From Herbinix hemicellulosilytica (GTDB lineage Bacteria; Bacillota; Clostridia; Lachnospirales; Lachnospiraceae), in assembly GCF_002904165.1 (NCBI RefSeq), contig NZ_CVTD020000023.1, positions 62,001 through 126,000 on the forward strand: DNA of 64,000 bases, given 5' to 3'. Numbering within the stretch: the stretch's first letter is position 1; every line of letters starts with the position of its first letter. Shown in pieces: positions 44,253 through 54,330 of this stretch. Under the pieces are notes generated by a model. That model did no database searches. It was not told the DNA's origin and worked only from the letters and a program-made list of their open reading frames with translations. The translations under genes were made by a program, and so were the position numbers.

Positions 44253-44282
44253 AGTATATACTATGCGTATATCTTACGTCAA
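44253..44282 (-). promoter_or_regulatory. Sigma-A promoter of ecfA1
   Basis: Minus strand TTGACG-N18-TATACT, about 90 bases before the ecfA1 start and after the rplQ terminator. Confidence 0.7.
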
Positions 44283-44294
44283 GAGCATATACTG

Positions 44295-44330
44295 AAAAAG
44301 AGGACGTTCACCAACAAGCTGTACGTCCCC
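44295..44330 (-). terminator. Intrinsic terminator of the S10-spc-alpha operon
   Basis: Minus strand GGGGACGT/ACGTCCTC stem of eight pairs including one G-U, loop of about 15, followed by TTTTT. It is 40 bases after the rplQ stop. Confidence 0.85.
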
Positions 44331-44369
44331 TAGATCATTATGCTTAATTATTTTAAATACTATAAATAA

Positions 44370-44906
44370 TTATACTAACTCAATCAATACTTCCATTGCG
44401 GCATCGCCTTTACGAGGGCCTATTTTAACTATTCTTGTGTATCCGCCGTTTCTGTTCGCATACTTAGGTGCTATCTCATCGAAAAGCTTTTCAGACAAAT
44501 CGATAACCTTAGTATTTCTCTTTCTTCCTGCTTTTTCTTCAGGTACTACGGTTACAGGATAAAGATACTTCAACATCTGTCTTCTTGCATGAAGACGGGA
44601 AGGATTATCCTTTTTAATTGTCTTTTCTACCTCGTCAAATACTGTAACCTTTTTACCGTTTACTACTTCCTTAACTCTTTTGCCGTCTTTATCTTTACGT
44701 GCAACCTTAGCCTTAACCGTAACTGTTTCATAATTGTCTCTTTCCTTAACGGCAAGGGCAATTAAATGTTCGGCTATTTTGCGAACTTCTTTGGCCTTGG
44801 CTTCGGTTGTAACGATTTTACCATGATATATTAAATTGGTAACCTGGTTTCTAAGTAAAGCTTTTCTTTGGCTTGTTGTTCTGCCAAGCTTTCTGTAACC
44901 GGCCAT
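44370..44906 (-). CDS. rplQ: Ribosomal protein L17 with internal insertion
   Basis: 178 residues; typical L17 is about 115-130. Conserved parts: [17 protein letters not shown] at the start, the helix [31 protein letters not shown], and the end [20 protein letters not shown]. The extra material lies near residues 62-100, where a Lys/Val-rich segment ([20 protein letters not shown] and following) splits the usual helix-to-LHARRQ connection. I recall this insertion from Lachnospiraceae, so it is probably real and expressed. Last gene of the operon. Confidence 0.95.
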   Translation of the reverse strand: MAGYRKLGRTTSQRKALLRNQVTNLIYHGKIVTTEAKAKEVRKIAEHLIALAVKERDNYETVTVKAKVARKDKDGKRVKEVVNGKKVTVFDEVEKTIKKDNPSRLHARRQMLKYLYPVTVVPEEKAGRKRNTKVIDLSEKLFDEIAPKYANRNGGYTRIVKIGPRKGDAAMEVLIELV

Positions 44907-44954
44907 GTGTTTCCCTCCTTTGAATTACTTATGCAACTATTCATTTAAGCCGAA

Positions 44955-45914
44955 CTAGTCATCACTCTGTTTTAAGGATAAACCGAGTTCATGCAGTTTC
45001 GACAATACCTCTTCCAAAGACTTACGCCCAAGGTTTCTCACTTTCATCATATCCTCGGCGGTCCTGTTCGTAAGTTCTTCTACAGTATTTATTCCAGCCC
45101 TCTTCAAGCAGTTATATGAGCGAACCGATAATTCAAGTTCATCAATACTCATCTCTAGTACTTTTTCTTTTTCGTTATCTTCTTTTTCAACCATTATCTC
45201 GGCAGTCTTGGCGTGCTCTGACAAATCAATGAAGGAATCAAGATGAACACTTAATACCTTGGCAGCCAAACTAAGGGCTTCGTCAGGAGCCAGTGTGCCG
45301 TTTGTATATACATCTATGGTCAGCTTGTCATAGTCGGTAATCTGTCCTACACGAGTATTCTCTACCGATATATTTACACGTTCTACGGGTGTGTATATAG
45401 AATCAATCGGTATAACTCCGATAGGCAAATCATCCTTCTTGTTCTTTTCAGCGCTGACATAGCCTCTTCCGTTTGTTATCGTAAGCTCCATGTATAATCT
45501 GCTGTCCGGTCCGCCGCATAAAGTAGCAATTACATGGTCCGGATTAAGAATTTCAATATCCGGGTCAGCCTGAATATCCCCGGCTGTAACTACTACTTCG
45601 CCTTCAGCGTCAATGTAAGCTATTTTAGGCTCATTGTTGTCGCTGTGATTTTTAATTGCCAGATCTTTTAAATTCATGATTATTTCAGTAACATCTTCCT
45701 TAACTCCGGGAATTGTACTGAATTCATGAACAACTCCGTCAATTTTAATTTGGCTTACAGCAGTTCCGGGTAATGAAGAGAGCATAATTCTTCTAAGGGA
45801 ATTGCCCAAAGTTGTGCCGTACCCTCTCTCTAACGGTTCTACTACAAAACGTCCAAATCTCTTATCTTCGGAAATTTCTACAATCTCAATTCTGGGTTTT
45901 TCAAAATCAAACAC
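44955..45914 (-). CDS. rpoA: RNA polymerase alpha subunit
   Basis: 319 residues, normal length. Assembles the polymerase core and contacts regulators through its C-terminal domain. Seen: [20 protein letters not shown] with the core-dimer motif, the [14 protein letters not shown] block, [16 protein letters not shown], and the alpha-CTD ([20 protein letters not shown], noted as [10 protein letters not shown], and [14 protein letters not shown]). It sits between rpsD and rplQ as in nearly all bacteria. Confidence 0.98.
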   Translation of the reverse strand: MFDFEKPRIEIVEISEDKRFGRFVVEPLERGYGTTLGNSLRRIMLSSLPGTAVSQIKIDGVVHEFSTIPGVKEDVTEIIMNLKDLAIKNHSDNNEPKIAYIDAEGEVVVTAGDIQADPDIEILNPDHVIATLCGGPDSRLYMELTITNGRGYVSAEKNKKDDLPIGVIPIDSIYTPVERVNISVENTRVGQITDYDKLTIDVYTNGTLAPDEALSLAAKVLSVHLDSFIDLSEHAKTAEIMVEKEDNEKEKVLEMSIDELELSVRSYNCLKRAGINTVEELTNRTAEDMMKVRNLGRKSLEEVLSKLHELGLSLKQSDD

Positions 45915-45980
45915 AACAGGACCCTCCTTCTGGGTTATTTGAGTTGATTATTTTTCCAAATAATAAATATAACCAATTTA

Positions 45981-46577
45981 TTATTTGGAATACAACTCTA
46001 CTATCAACATTTCATTAACCGGGACATCGATTTGATCTCTTGTAGGAATTTCCTTAACCGTTCCGGTCAAATTCTCCTGGTCTGCCTCCAGCCAAGCAGG
46101 AACAGTTCTTCCGGCGGTCACTTCTAAGATATCTTTATATCTCTGAGAACGTTTAGCCTTTTCTTTGATTTCAATAACATCTCCGGCCTTAACGGTATAG
46201 GACGGAATATTTACGCATTTGCCGTTAACCAGTACATGCTTGTGGCTTACAATTTGTCTTGCCTCATCTCTGGTTCTGGCAAATCCTAAACGGAAAAGTA
46301 CATTATCTAATCTAAGTTCCAGTAAAATCAAAAGGTTCTCGCCTGCAGTGCCGCCCTTCATTTTCTGAGCTTTTTCAAATGTATTTCTAAACTGTCTTTC
46401 AAGTACGCCATATATAAATTTAGCTTTTTGCTTCTCTCTTAATTGCAGTCCATATTCACTGGTCTTTTTTCCTGCTCTGGAGAAAGATCTGTTTGATTTT
46501 TTATCTAAACCCAGATAAGCCGGCTCCAAACCAAGGGCTCTGCATCTTTTTAAAACTGGACCCATATATCTAGCCAT
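45981..46577 (-). CDS. rpsD: Ribosomal protein S4
   Basis: 198 residues; primary 16S rRNA-binding assembly protein. Seen: ARYMGPVLKRCRALGLE, KTSEYGLQLREKQKAKFIYG, the S4 domain LDNVLFRLGFARTRDEARQ and HKHVLVNGKCVNIPSY. The N-terminal zinc-binding cysteine cluster is absent (only Cys12 there), so this is the zinc-free form. In the alpha operon S4 is often the autoregulator. Confidence 0.98.
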   Translation of the reverse strand: MARYMGPVLKRCRALGLEPAYLGLDKKSNRSFSRAGKKTSEYGLQLREKQKAKFIYGVLERQFRNTFEKAQKMKGGTAGENLLILLELRLDNVLFRLGFARTRDEARQIVSHKHVLVNGKCVNIPSYTVKAGDVIEIKEKAKRSQRYKDILEVTAGRTVPAWLEADQENLTGTVKEIPTRDQIDVPVNEMLIVELYSK

Positions 46578-46593
46578 TTTCTTCTACCTCCTA

Positions 46594-46995
46594 TCAGACT
46601 CTTCTGCGTTTTGGTGGACGACATCCGTTATGTGGAACCGGTGTTACGTCTTTAATACTTGTTACTTCTATTCCGCATGCCTGAATAGCACGGATTGCAG
46701 CTTCTCTGCCTGAACCGGGGCCTTTAACCATAACTTCTACTGATTTTAAACCATGTACTAACGCTGCCTTTGCGGCTGCCTCTGCTGCCATCTGAGCGGC
46801 ATAAGGAGTCGACTTTCTTGAGCCTCTGAAGCCTAATCCACCGGCACTTGCCCAAGAAATAGTATTACCTTCCATATCGGTCAGCGTAACAATTGTATTA
46901 TTAAAAGATGACTGAATGTGTGCCTGTCCACGTTCTATGTTCTTTTTGACACGCTTCTTAGTCCCTTTTTTTGCTGGTGCTACTTTCTTAGCCAT
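46594..46995 (-). CDS. rpsK: Ribosomal protein S11
   Basis: 133 residues; platform of the 30S subunit. Seen: [40 protein letters not shown] (noted in part), [19 protein letters not shown] and the basic end [17 protein letters not shown] precedes the ATG; 78 bases after rpsM. Confidence 0.98.
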   Translation of the reverse strand: MAKKVAPAKKGTKKRVKKNIERGQAHIQSSFNNTIVTLTDMEGNTISWASAGGLGFRGSRKSTPYAAQMAAEAAAKAALVHGLKSVEVMVKGPGSGREAAIRAIQACGIEVTSIKDVTPVPHNGCRPPKRRRV

Positions 46996-47073
46996 TAAAC
47001 AAAACCTCCTATTGGATCTTCAAAATACGGAAGTAAAAATTTCTTCCTATTATAATGGGTTGCACTTCAATAA

Positions 47074-47442
47074 TTATTTCTTCTTATTAGCAACTGTTCT
47101 TCTAGGACCCTTCCTGGTTCTGGCATTGGTTTTAGTTCTCTGACCACGTACAGGCAGTCCTTTTCTATGACGAATTCCTCTGTAGCATCCGATTTCCATT
47201 AATCTCTTAATATTAAGAGCAACTTCTCTTCTTAAATCACCCTCAACAACCTGGGTCTCATCTATAACGTCACGAATTCTGGCTACTTCATCGTCGGTAA
47301 GGTCTCTGACACGGGTATTCGGATCTACGTTTGCCTGGGCAAGAATTCTCTTAGCGCTGGCTCTGCCGATGCCATATATATAGGTAAGTCCTACTTCAAT
47401 TCTCTTATCTCTCGGTAAATCTACACCACTGATACGAGCCAT
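47074..47442 (-). CDS. rpsM: Ribosomal protein S13
   Basis: 122 residues; head of the 30S subunit, forms bridges to the 50S. Seen: [53 protein letters not shown] (noted in part) and [20 protein letters not shown] precedes the ATG. A 286-base untranslated gap lies upstream. Confidence 0.98.
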   Translation of the reverse strand: MARISGVDLPRDKRIEVGLTYIYGIGRASAKRILAQANVDPNTRVRDLTDDEVARIRDVIDETQVVEGDLRREVALNIKRLMEIGCYRGIRHRKGLPVRGQRTKTNARTRKGPRRTVANKKK

Positions 47443-47728
47443 GTGTTTGGTACACCTCCAAAATTAATTTAACAGATAAATGTATTCTATGTTTTCTATT
47501 TTTACCGTAATAAACCCACTGTCTATTACGTCAGCCGCTTTAAACTGTAACAGACACAAAAAGTCTATGTCTGCTAAGACTCCATGCAAAAATGATGACG
47601 GTACACGGGTCTTAAGGCGCAAATTGCACCCACAATATCACAATAACTGCCTTAAAGGCAGGTAATTGTAACACAAAAAGCAAGAACTATATATTTAAAC
47701 AATAGTGGTTCAAACCAAACTACTGTAA
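47443..47728 (-). promoter_or_regulatory. Untranslated spacer before rpsM with hairpins
   Basis: A 286-base gap inside the ribosomal operon. Hairpins on the transcript: CTGCCT/AGGCAG with a three-base loop (47647-47661), CAGACA/TGTCTG, and GTAATA/TATTAC near the rpsM start. The equivalent spot in enterobacteria holds the S4-binding alpha-operon leader. A similar role here is only a hypothesis; no promoter was recognised. Confidence 0.4.
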
Positions 47729-47842
47729 TTAGCCTTGTCTTTGTTTGTGTTTGGGATTCTCGCAGATAACTCTGATAGCTCCCTTTCTTTTGATAATTTT
47801 ACATTTTTCGCAAATTGGTTTTACTGATGATCTTACCTTCAC
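47729..47842 (-). CDS. rpmJ: Ribosomal protein L36
   Basis: 37 residues, too short for usual ORF cut-offs. GTG start at 47842 with AGGGGTG upstream. Seen: [20 protein letters not shown], then [13 protein letters not shown]. Cys11, Cys14, Cys27 and His32 form the zinc site, so this is the zinc-binding form. Order infA-rpmJ-rpsM is standard. Confidence 0.96.
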
Positions 47843-47964
47843 AGTAATTCACCCCTTTCAAAAAAGTCCGCTTATTATTATATCACCGCAGAAATATAAT
47901 AGCAAGCAATATTTTTCTATATATCCACAATTTATTCTACTTGTAACACTATAAAATCTAAATC

Positions 47965-48183
47965 CTATTTGTCACGCCATACAATTCTTCCTTTTGTCAA
48001 ATCGTACGGTGATAACTCCAGGGTGACCCTATCACCGGGTACTATTTTGATAAAATTCATGCGAAGCTTTCCGCTTATATGAGCAAGAACTCTGTGCCCA
48101 TTTTCCAATTCAACCTGAAACATAGCATTAGGAAGCTTCTCAACAACAGTACCTTCGATTTCAACTACATCGGACTTCGACAT
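47965..48183 (-). CDS. infA: Translation initiation factor IF-1
   Basis: 72 residues; binds the A site of the 30S during initiation. Seen: [40 protein letters not shown] and [19 protein letters not shown] (OB fold). Its ATG overlaps the stop of the upstream KOW gene (TAATG). AAGGAGG precedes it. Confidence 0.98.
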   Translation of the reverse strand: MSKSDVVEIEGTVVEKLPNAMFQVELENGHRVLAHISGKLRMNFIKIVPGDRVTLELSPYDLTKGRIVWRDK

Positions 48184-48464
48184 TACTCAACCTCCTTTTT
48201 GGACAATTTAATCTGCAACAGTTTCAGTGCTCTTTTAATTTCTTCATTTCTAACCGATTTATTCCGAATTGCTTCGGCAAGATTTTGGTCGTAATATTTT
48301 AACTTTACAATATGCTTGATATTTTTCTTTTTTGGGTAGTCCAAAGTTCTAATATTACCATCCACTAAATATACATATTCATTATGAGTATTAATTATTA
48401 CATAGCATTTTCCGGCATCCCTGCCGGCTTTTGATATAACAAAACGTCCGATTAAATCCTGCAT
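48183..48464 (-). CDS. KOW-domain RNA-binding protein (L14e/L24-like)
   Basis: 93 residues between map and infA. Seen: a KOW-type start ([20 protein letters not shown]), [18 protein letters not shown] and a Lys-rich C-terminal helix. Small proteins like this occupy the same map-infA gap in many Clostridia and resemble eukaryotic L14e/L6e. Function is unproven, but coupling to infA by a one-base overlap suggests a translation-related role. Confidence 0.8.
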   Translation of the reverse strand: MQDLIGRFVISKAGRDAGKCYVIINTHNEYVYLVDGNIRTLDYPKKKNIKHIVKLKYYDQNLAEAIRNKSVRNEEIKRALKLLQIKLSKKEVE

Positions 48465-48500
48465 TTATATACTCCGTACTCTTTTATTATAATAAGAATA

Positions 48501-49253
48501 TTATAATAATGTTAATATTTTGGGTTCACCATCTGTAATCAGTACGGTGTTTTCATAATGAGCCGATAAAGAACCGTCCCGGGTAAGAACTGTCCAATTA
48601 TTATCCGCCCAATAAACATGGTATCGGCCGGCATTTACCATAGGTTCAATTGCCAAAGTCATTCCGGGTGCCAGTTTCGGCCCCCTGCTTCTTTGTTTGA
48701 AATTTGGTACCTGCGGTTCTTCATGAAGATTTCTTCCAATTCCATGTCCCACCAAATCTCTTACAACGGAAAATCCGAAGGATTCTACATAAGCCTGAAT
48801 AGCCTCAGATATTTCATGTAAATGTTTCCCGGCTTTGGCATGTTTAATACCTTCAAAAAAGCTCTGCTCGGTTACTTCAATCAATTTTTTTGCTTCTTCG
48901 GATATTTCGCCGACCGGAACCGTTCTGGCCGCATCAGAGTGATATCCTTCATATATGACCCCGCAGTCCAGGCTGACAATATCGCCTTCCTTAAGGATAT
49001 GCTCCTTATCCGGAATCCCGTGTACAACCTCATTATTTACAGAAACACAAAGCGAAGCAGGAAATCCGTTATAATTCAGGAATGACGGCCTGCAGCCATA
49101 CCCCTTTATCAACTCATAACATTTCTTATCAATCTCAAGAGTAGAAATGCCCGGTTTTATATAGTTTTCCAGCTCTTTAAGTACTAATGCCAAAATCCTT
49201 CCGGATTCCTGCATTAATTCTATTTCTTTTTCTGTTTTTATGCTTATAGGCAT
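48501..49253 (-). CDS. map: Methionine aminopeptidase, type I
   Basis: 250 residues; removes the N-terminal Met from nascent proteins. Metal ligands seen in the expected order: DCGVIYEGYHSDAARTVPVG (two Asp), GHGIGRNLHEEP (His), LAIEPMV (Glu) and HYENTVLIT (Glu). Substrate-pocket histidine in VNNEVVHGIP. AAGGAAG precedes the ATG. Follows adk by 43 bases. Confidence 0.97.
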   Translation of the reverse strand: MPISIKTEKEIELMQESGRILALVLKELENYIKPGISTLEIDKKCYELIKGYGCRPSFLNYNGFPASLCVSVNNEVVHGIPDKEHILKEGDIVSLDCGVIYEGYHSDAARTVPVGEISEEAKKLIEVTEQSFFEGIKHAKAGKHLHEISEAIQAYVESFGFSVVRDLVGHGIGRNLHEEPQVPNFKQRSRGPKLAPGMTLAIEPMVNAGRYHVYWADNNWTVLTRDGSLSAHYENTVLITDGEPKILTLL

Positions 49254-49296
49254 TAAACTCTTCCTTTCAGATCCGCTTTGCGATTAAGCTGACGGA

Positions 49297-49941
49297 TTAA
49301 GCAGTTAATATCTCAACAATTTCATTATATATCTCTTCAATATCTTTTGTTCCGTCTACGCTGTATAATATGCCCTTTTGCTTATAGTAATCAATAAGGG
49401 GCTGGGTTTGCTCATGATAAACCGTCAAACGTTTTTTTACCGTTTCAGGATTATCGTCATCTCTCAGTATCAGTTCACTGCCGCAGGAATCACAGATTCC
49501 TTCGGTTTTCGGACGCAGGGTTTCTGTATGATAAGTTTTGCCGCAATTGGGGCAAACCCTTCTACCTGCCATTCTGCGAATTATTACTTCATCCGGAACG
49601 TCCACATCAATCGCATATTGCATTCTGTCGTTTTTCATCTTGAGAGCCTCGTCCAATGCTTTTGCCTGCGGAATAGTTCTCGGAAAACCGTCAAACACAT
49701 ATCCGTCTTTGCAGTCAGGCTCATTTATGCGCTCCATAACCAATTCCAGAACCAAGTCATCCGGTACCAACAGCCCTTTATCAATATACTTCTGGGCTTT
49801 TTTCCCCAGTGTAGTCTGGTTTTTTATATTTTCACGAAATATATCCCCTGTTGAAATATGAGGAATATTAAATTTTGCGGCAATTTTTTTTGCCTGTGTA
49901 CCTTTGCCGGCCCCCGGCGCTCCCAACATGATTATCTTCAT
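49297..49941 (-). CDS. adk: Adenylate kinase
   Basis: 214 residues from the ATG at 49941, preceded by GGGGGAAT; the frame extends 15 codons into the secY end region without homology. Seen: P-loop MLGAPGAGKGTQA, DGFPRTIPQAKALDE, and a zinc-type LID domain with CPNCGKTYH and CDSCGSEL (four Cys, Gram-positive form). Catalyses AMP + ATP to 2 ADP. Standard position after secY. Confidence 0.98.
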   Translation of the reverse strand: MKIIMLGAPGAGKGTQAKKIAAKFNIPHISTGDIFRENIKNQTTLGKKAQKYIDKGLLVPDDLVLELVMERINEPDCKDGYVFDGFPRTIPQAKALDEALKMKNDRMQYAIDVDVPDEVIIRRMAGRRVCPNCGKTYHTETLRPKTEGICDSCGSELILRDDDNPETVKKRLTVYHEQTQPLIDYYKQKGILYSVDGTKDIEEIYNEIVEILTA

Positions 49942-50027
49942 GCCTATTCCCCCTGTTGCAGTACTGGTTATACCGCAGTGAGACAATCTGCCTTATAGCC
50001 TGATTGTCCCACAACGGATATTTTCTA

Positions 50028-51365
50028 TTAGTCACTTAAAAAGCCTTTATAATGACGTACCAGCATCTGTGACTCTACTTCTTTAATTGTTTCTATAATA
50101 ACACCGACAATAATTATTATCGATGTACCACCGAAACTTACATGTGCTCCGAAAGCTCCGGAGAAGAATATCGGTATTACAGAAACAATTATGAGTCCAA
50201 CAGCACCAATAAATATTACTCTGTTAAGTACTTTGTTCAAATAATCCGATGTCGGTTTCCCTGGACGGATACCGGGTATAAAACCACCCTGCTTTTTCAT
50301 ATTATTGGCTATTTCTATCGGATTAAACGTTATTGATGTATAGAAATAGGCAAAGAAGATAATGAAACCTATATATATAAGTAATCCGATGGAATACTTA
50401 AATTCACCGAAATCAAAATTTTTAAAATTAATATTCAGCCAGCTGCTTTGATCCAGTACTTTCAGTATCTTAGGTATAACATATGCTCTGGCCGGATATA
50501 CGCCAAAGAATGATGCTATTACTCCGGGGAACGACATTAAAGAACTGGTGAATATAACCGGTATTACACCTGCAGTGTTAACCTTCAAAGGAATATGGGA
50601 GGTTTGTCCACCTACCATTTTTCTTCCCTGAACTTTTTTTGCATACTGTACGGGGATTTTCCTTTCGGCATCCTGCAGTATTATTACGAATACTATGGTG
50701 AAAATAATAACTGCCAAGGTTACTACTACCGCAATAATAGCTTTCCATACAGGCTGCCCATATACAAACTGATAATACAGATTTATAAAATCTGCCGGCA
50801 TCGTTGATACTATATTAAACAAAAGGATTATAGAAATACCGTTACCAATACCTCTGTCGGTAATCCTTTCTCCCAGCCACATAAGGAAAGCAGATCCGGC
50901 TGTAAATGAAGCTACCACAAGTACCACGTTTGTAAATGTAAGTCCGCCTTCAAGTATACCTGAACTTGAACCAAAGCCTATAGCCATAGCTGCCGATTCT
51001 ATAACAGCCAAACCAATGGCCATATAACGGGTAATCTGCTCCATTTTCTGTCTGCCGTCTTCTCCCTCTTTTTGCATCTCTTCAAGCTTGGGAATTGCTA
51101 TGGTCAACAGCTGCAATATAATGGATGCGGAGATATACGGCGAAATACTAAGGGCAAATATTGACATCCTGGAAAAAGAACCACCGGTAAGATGGCCAAG
51201 GAATCCAAGATTAATATTTGAAAATACCTGTTCAACCGCTTCTCTGCTAATTGCGGGAGCGGGAAGCAAAGTTCCCAGTCTCACAATTACAAGAGCCACT
51301 AAGGTGTAGAGTAATTTGGTTCTGATCTCTTTTATTTTTAATGCGTTCCGGAATGTTTTAAACAT
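50028..51365 (-). CDS. secY: Protein translocase subunit SecY
   Basis: 445 residues with ten membrane helices; the protein-conducting channel. Seen: LLYTLVALVIVRLGTLLPAP, the plug region GGSFSRMSIFALSISPYISA (noted in part), DRGIGNGISII, PVQYAKKV with the cytoplasmic C5 arginines, and FNPIEIANNMKKQGGFIPGI. GAGGTG precedes the ATG. One base after rplO. Confidence 0.98.
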   Translation of the reverse strand: MFKTFRNALKIKEIRTKLLYTLVALVIVRLGTLLPAPAISREAVEQVFSNINLGFLGHLTGGSFSRMSIFALSISPYISASIILQLLTIAIPKLEEMQKEGEDGRQKMEQITRYMAIGLAVIESAAMAIGFGSSSGILEGGLTFTNVVLVVASFTAGSAFLMWLGERITDRGIGNGISIILLFNIVSTMPADFINLYYQFVYGQPVWKAIIAVVVTLAVIIFTIVFVIILQDAERKIPVQYAKKVQGRKMVGGQTSHIPLKVNTAGVIPVIFTSSLMSFPGVIASFFGVYPARAYVIPKILKVLDQSSWLNINFKNFDFGEFKYSIGLLIYIGFIIFFAYFYTSITFNPIEIANNMKKQGGFIPGIRPGKPTSDYLNKVLNRVIFIGAVGLIIVSVIPIFFSGAFGAHVSFGGTSIIIIVGVIIETIKEVESQMLVRHYKGFLSD

Positions 51366-51366
51366 A

Positions 51367-51804
51367 TTAAATCACCTCAGCAATTCCACCAAGAGCCTGA
51401 ATTTTCTCTGCTGCGCTGGCACTAAATGCATTAACCTTAACATTCAGTTTCTTAGTGAGTTCTCCGTTACCAAGAATCTTAACCCCGTCCTTAGGATTTT
51501 TAATGATTCCTGCTTCAATCAATGACTCTACCGTTACTGTTGCACCGTCATCAAATCTGTTTAATACATCTATATTAATTGCAACTATCTCTTTGGAATT
51601 ACGGTTAGTGAAACCACGCTTCGGTATTCTTCTGTATAAAGGCATCTGACCGCCTTCAAATCCTATTCTCGGAGCCCCGGAACGTGCCTTTTGTCCCTTA
51701 TGGCCCCTGCCTGCAGTTTTACCGTTGCCTGAACCATGTCCACGACCTTTTCTAAAGCGATTCTGCTTGGAACCTTCTGCCGGTCTTAACTCTGATAGAT
51801 TCAT
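51367..51804 (-). CDS. rplO: Ribosomal protein L15
   Basis: 145 residues; late assembly protein of the 50S. Seen: [55 protein letters not shown] and [25 protein letters not shown] precedes the ATG. Confidence 0.98.
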   Translation of the reverse strand: MNLSELRPAEGSKQNRFRKGRGHGSGNGKTAGRGHKGQKARSGAPRIGFEGGQMPLYRRIPKRGFTNRNSKEIVAINIDVLNRFDDGATVTVESLIEAGIIKNPKDGVKILGNGELTKKLNVKVNAFSASAAEKIQALGGIAEVI

Positions 51805-51831
51805 TTACGTGCACCTCCTTCTTTTTGGCAA

Positions 51832-52014
51832 TTATATTTCTTCAACCTTTACCATGTGTTTTATCTGTTCAATCATTCCCCTGACTGCAGCATTATCAGG
51901 CTTTTCTACGGTTTTATTTAACTTTGTCAAACCGAGAGCCTTAACTGTTGCTCTGTGCTTAGGAATGGCACCGATTGTTGACTTTACCAGTGTTATTTTT
52001 AATTTGTCTGCCAT
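51832..52014 (-). CDS. rpmD: Ribosomal protein L30
   Basis: 60 residues, normal length. Seen: LKITLVKSTIGAIPKHRATV and LGLTKLNKTVEKPDNAAVRG, the short bacterial L30 fold. GGAGGTG precedes the ATG; between rpsE and rplO as usual. Confidence 0.97.
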   Translation of the reverse strand: MADKLKITLVKSTIGAIPKHRATVKALGLTKLNKTVEKPDNAAVRGMIEQIKHMVKVEEI

Positions 52015-52048
52015 TTTGACACCTCCATATCAATTACTTAGGTAGAGC

Positions 52049-52558
52049 TTAGCCTAAAAGCTTCTCTACCGGTATTCCACGAAGCCTTGCAACTTCCTCA
52101 GGGGTCTTTAAGCGGCTTAATCCGTCAAGCGTAGCCAAAACAACGTTTTGCTTGTTGTTGGAACCGAGAGATTTGGTACGAATATTCTTATATCCAGCAA
52201 GCTCAAGTACGCTACGTGCCGGTCCTCCTGCGATTACACCGGTACCTTCGGGAGAACGCTTAAGAAGCACTGTAGAAGCACCGAACTTTCCGGTAAAATC
52301 ATGAGGTATGCTACCGTTTTCGTCAATCGGTACTGTTATCATATTTTTAATGGCACTTTCCTTACCCTTGCGAATAGCTTCGGGAATTTCAGCGGCCTTT
52401 CCTAATCCGGCACCTACGTGTCCGTTTCTGTCTCCAACTACAACAAGCGCGGTAAAACGCATATTACGTCCGCCTTTTACAACCTTGGTAACACGCTTGA
52501 TTGATACTACTTTATCATCTAATTCCAATTGACTTGTATCAATATGTGAACGTTTCAT
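52049..52558 (-). CDS. rpsE: Ribosomal protein S5
   Basis: 169 residues; at the mRNA entry site, important for accuracy. Seen: [59 protein letters not shown] and [22 protein letters not shown] precedes the ATG. Confidence 0.98.
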   Translation of the reverse strand: MKRSHIDTSQLELDDKVVSIKRVTKVVKGGRNMRFTALVVVGDRNGHVGAGLGKAAEIPEAIRKGKESAIKNMITVPIDENGSIPHDFTGKFGASTVLLKRSPEGTGVIAGGPARSVLELAGYKNIRTKSLGSNNKQNVVLATLDGLSRLKTPEEVARLRGIPVEKLLG

Positions 52559-52574
52559 CTATTTTCCTCCTTAC

Positions 52575-52943
52575 CTAGAATTCCAGACCAGCTTCTCTTG
52601 CCGCATCTGCCAATGCTTTGATCTTACCGTGATATATAAAACCGCCTCTGTCATAAACAACAGCCTTGATTCCTTTTTCCAATGCTCTCTTGGCAATAAC
52701 GGTGCCTAAGTATGCTGCTGCCGCAACATCGTTGGTCTTCTGAAGCTTAGCCTTCACATCCTTTTCTAGGGTAGAAGCTGCTACTAAAGTATGACCGGCC
52801 GTATCGTCAATAATCTGCGCATACATATGATTATTGCTTCTAAATACTGCCAAACGCGGTCTCTCAGGAGTACCTGTGAAACGGTTACGGATTTTTCTAT
52901 GTTTCTTTCTTCTCATTTCAGATCTGTTTACTTTACTAACCAT
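52575..52943 (-). CDS. rplR: Ribosomal protein L18
   Basis: 122 residues; binds 5S rRNA. Seen: the basic N-terminus [20 protein letters not shown] as [35 protein letters not shown] and [27 protein letters not shown] precedes the ATG. Confidence 0.98.
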   Translation of the reverse strand: MVSKVNRSEMRRKKHRKIRNRFTGTPERPRLAVFRSNNHMYAQIIDDTAGHTLVAASTLEKDVKAKLQKTNDVAAAAYLGTVIAKRALEKGIKAVVYDRGGFIYHGKIKALADAAREAGLEF

Positions 52944-52960
52944 TTTATTTCACTCCTCCT

Positions 52961-53503
52961 TTACTTCTTACCGGCCTTACCAACTTTGCGTCTGATAACT
53001 TCGTCAGCATACTTAATACCCTTGCCCTTATAAGGTTCAGGGGGTCTCTTGGCTCTGATTTCAGCGGCATATTGGCCAACCTTTTCTTTATCTATACCTC
53101 TAACAATTATCTTGTTCTGTCCGTCTACAACCGATTCAATTCCGTCCGGATCTACCATAACTACCGGATGAGAATATCCCAATGTCAATGTTAATTCCTT
53201 ACCGGATTTAGCTGCTCTGTATCCTACACCGTTGATTTCCAATACCTTTTCAAATCCTTCGGTAACACCCTTAACCATATTTGCAATCAGGGTTCTGGTA
53301 AGACCATGAAGAGCTTTCATCTTCTTTAAATCATTGGGTCTTGATACAGTAACTACCGAACCGTCAACCTTTATAGTCATCTCCGCAGGCAACACTCTTT
53401 CCAGTGTTCCTTTGGGTCCTTTAACGGTCACTTTATTATTTTCTGCTACATCTACGGTTACTCCCGCAGGTATAGCGATAGGCATTCTTCCTATACGTGA
53501 CAT
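52961..53503 (-). CDS. rplF: Ribosomal protein L6
   Basis: 180 residues; two tandem alpha/beta domains near the factor-binding site. Seen: [56 protein letters not shown] and [27 protein letters not shown] precedes the ATG. The 200-base gap to rpsH is unusually long for this operon. Confidence 0.98.
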   Translation of the reverse strand: MSRIGRMPIAIPAGVTVDVAENNKVTVKGPKGTLERVLPAEMTIKVDGSVVTVSRPNDLKKMKALHGLTRTLIANMVKGVTEGFEKVLEINGVGYRAAKSGKELTLTLGYSHPVVMVDPDGIESVVDGQNKIIVRGIDKEKVGQYAAEIRAKRPPEPYKGKGIKYADEVIRRKVGKAGKK

Positions 53504-53703
53504 GCCCGCACCTCCTATGATTTTGAATGAAAATGTTTATATAAAACCTAGCTATACGAAATACTTCGATATAATACTAAGTCTGTTACACTTAAATACT
53601 TACTTTATATCATATATTAAGGCAGGCGAAATAACCGCCGCCATATTTAATCCGATATGCTGTTTAAATATTATCATTAGTAAGTACGAAACGGCATTTA
53701 TCA

Positions 53704-54105
53704 TTACCATATAAATGCCAGAACTTCTCCACCTACATTAAGTTCTCTTGCTTCCCTGTCGGTAAGCACGCCCTTGTTAGTTGAAATAATAGCTATTCCT
53801 AACCCGCCAAGAACCTTCGGCAATTTATCCTTGCTGGCATAAACACGAAGACCAGGTTTAGAGATTCTCTTAAGGCCGGTAATTACTTTCTCATTCTTAT
53901 CTTTACCATATTTCAAAGTAATATGGATTGTCTTATGATTTCCGACTTCTTCAACTTCGTAATTTTTGATGTATCCTTCTCTTAATAAAATATCTGCAAT
54001 AGCAATTTTAATCTTAGAAGCAGGTACATCAACTGTATCATGTTTTGCAGTATTTGCATTACGGATTCTTGTAAGCATATCTGCAATAGGATCGCTCATT
54101 GTCAT
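53704..54105 (-). CDS. rpsH: Ribosomal protein S8
   Basis: 133 residues; 16S rRNA-binding platform protein and, in some bacteria, the spc operon repressor. Seen: [40 protein letters not shown] (noted as SKPGLRVYA), [20 protein letters not shown] and [15 protein letters not shown] precedes the ATG. Confidence 0.98.
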   Translation of the reverse strand: MTMSDPIADMLTRIRNANTAKHDTVDVPASKIKIAIADILLREGYIKNYEVEEVGNHKTIHITLKYGKDKNEKVITGLKRISKPGLRVYASKDKLPKVLGGLGIAIISTNKGVLTDREARELNVGGEVLAFIW

Positions 54106-54132
54106 ATTTCGTTTGCCTCCTTTCTTGATCTC

Positions 54133-54318
54133 TTACCAGCTTGCCTTTTTAACACCTGGTATCTGTCCTTTGTAAGCTAATTCACGAAAGCATATTCTGC
54201 AGATTCCAAATTTCCTTAAATATGCATGGGGACGGCCACAAATTCTGCAGCGGTTATATTCTCTTGTGGAGAATTTCTGTTTTCGCTGCTGCTTAACTAT
54301 CATTGACTTTTTCGCCAT
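54133..54318 (-). CDS. rpsN: Ribosomal protein S14, zinc-binding type
   Basis: 61 residues, the short zinc form. Cys24, Cys27, Cys40 and Cys43 make the two CxxC pairs around [11 protein letters not shown]. The end [11 protein letters not shown] is typical. AAGGAGG precedes the ATG. Confidence 0.98.
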   Translation of the reverse strand: MAKKSMIVKQQRKQKFSTREYNRCRICGRPHAYLRKFGICRICFRELAYKGQIPGVKKASW

Positions 54319-54330
54319 GGAAATTCCTCC

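Noticed and set aside
49942-49986. Upstream start for adk
   Set aside because: The P-loop normally begins within the first ten residues; GGGGGAAT supports the internal ATG at 49941.
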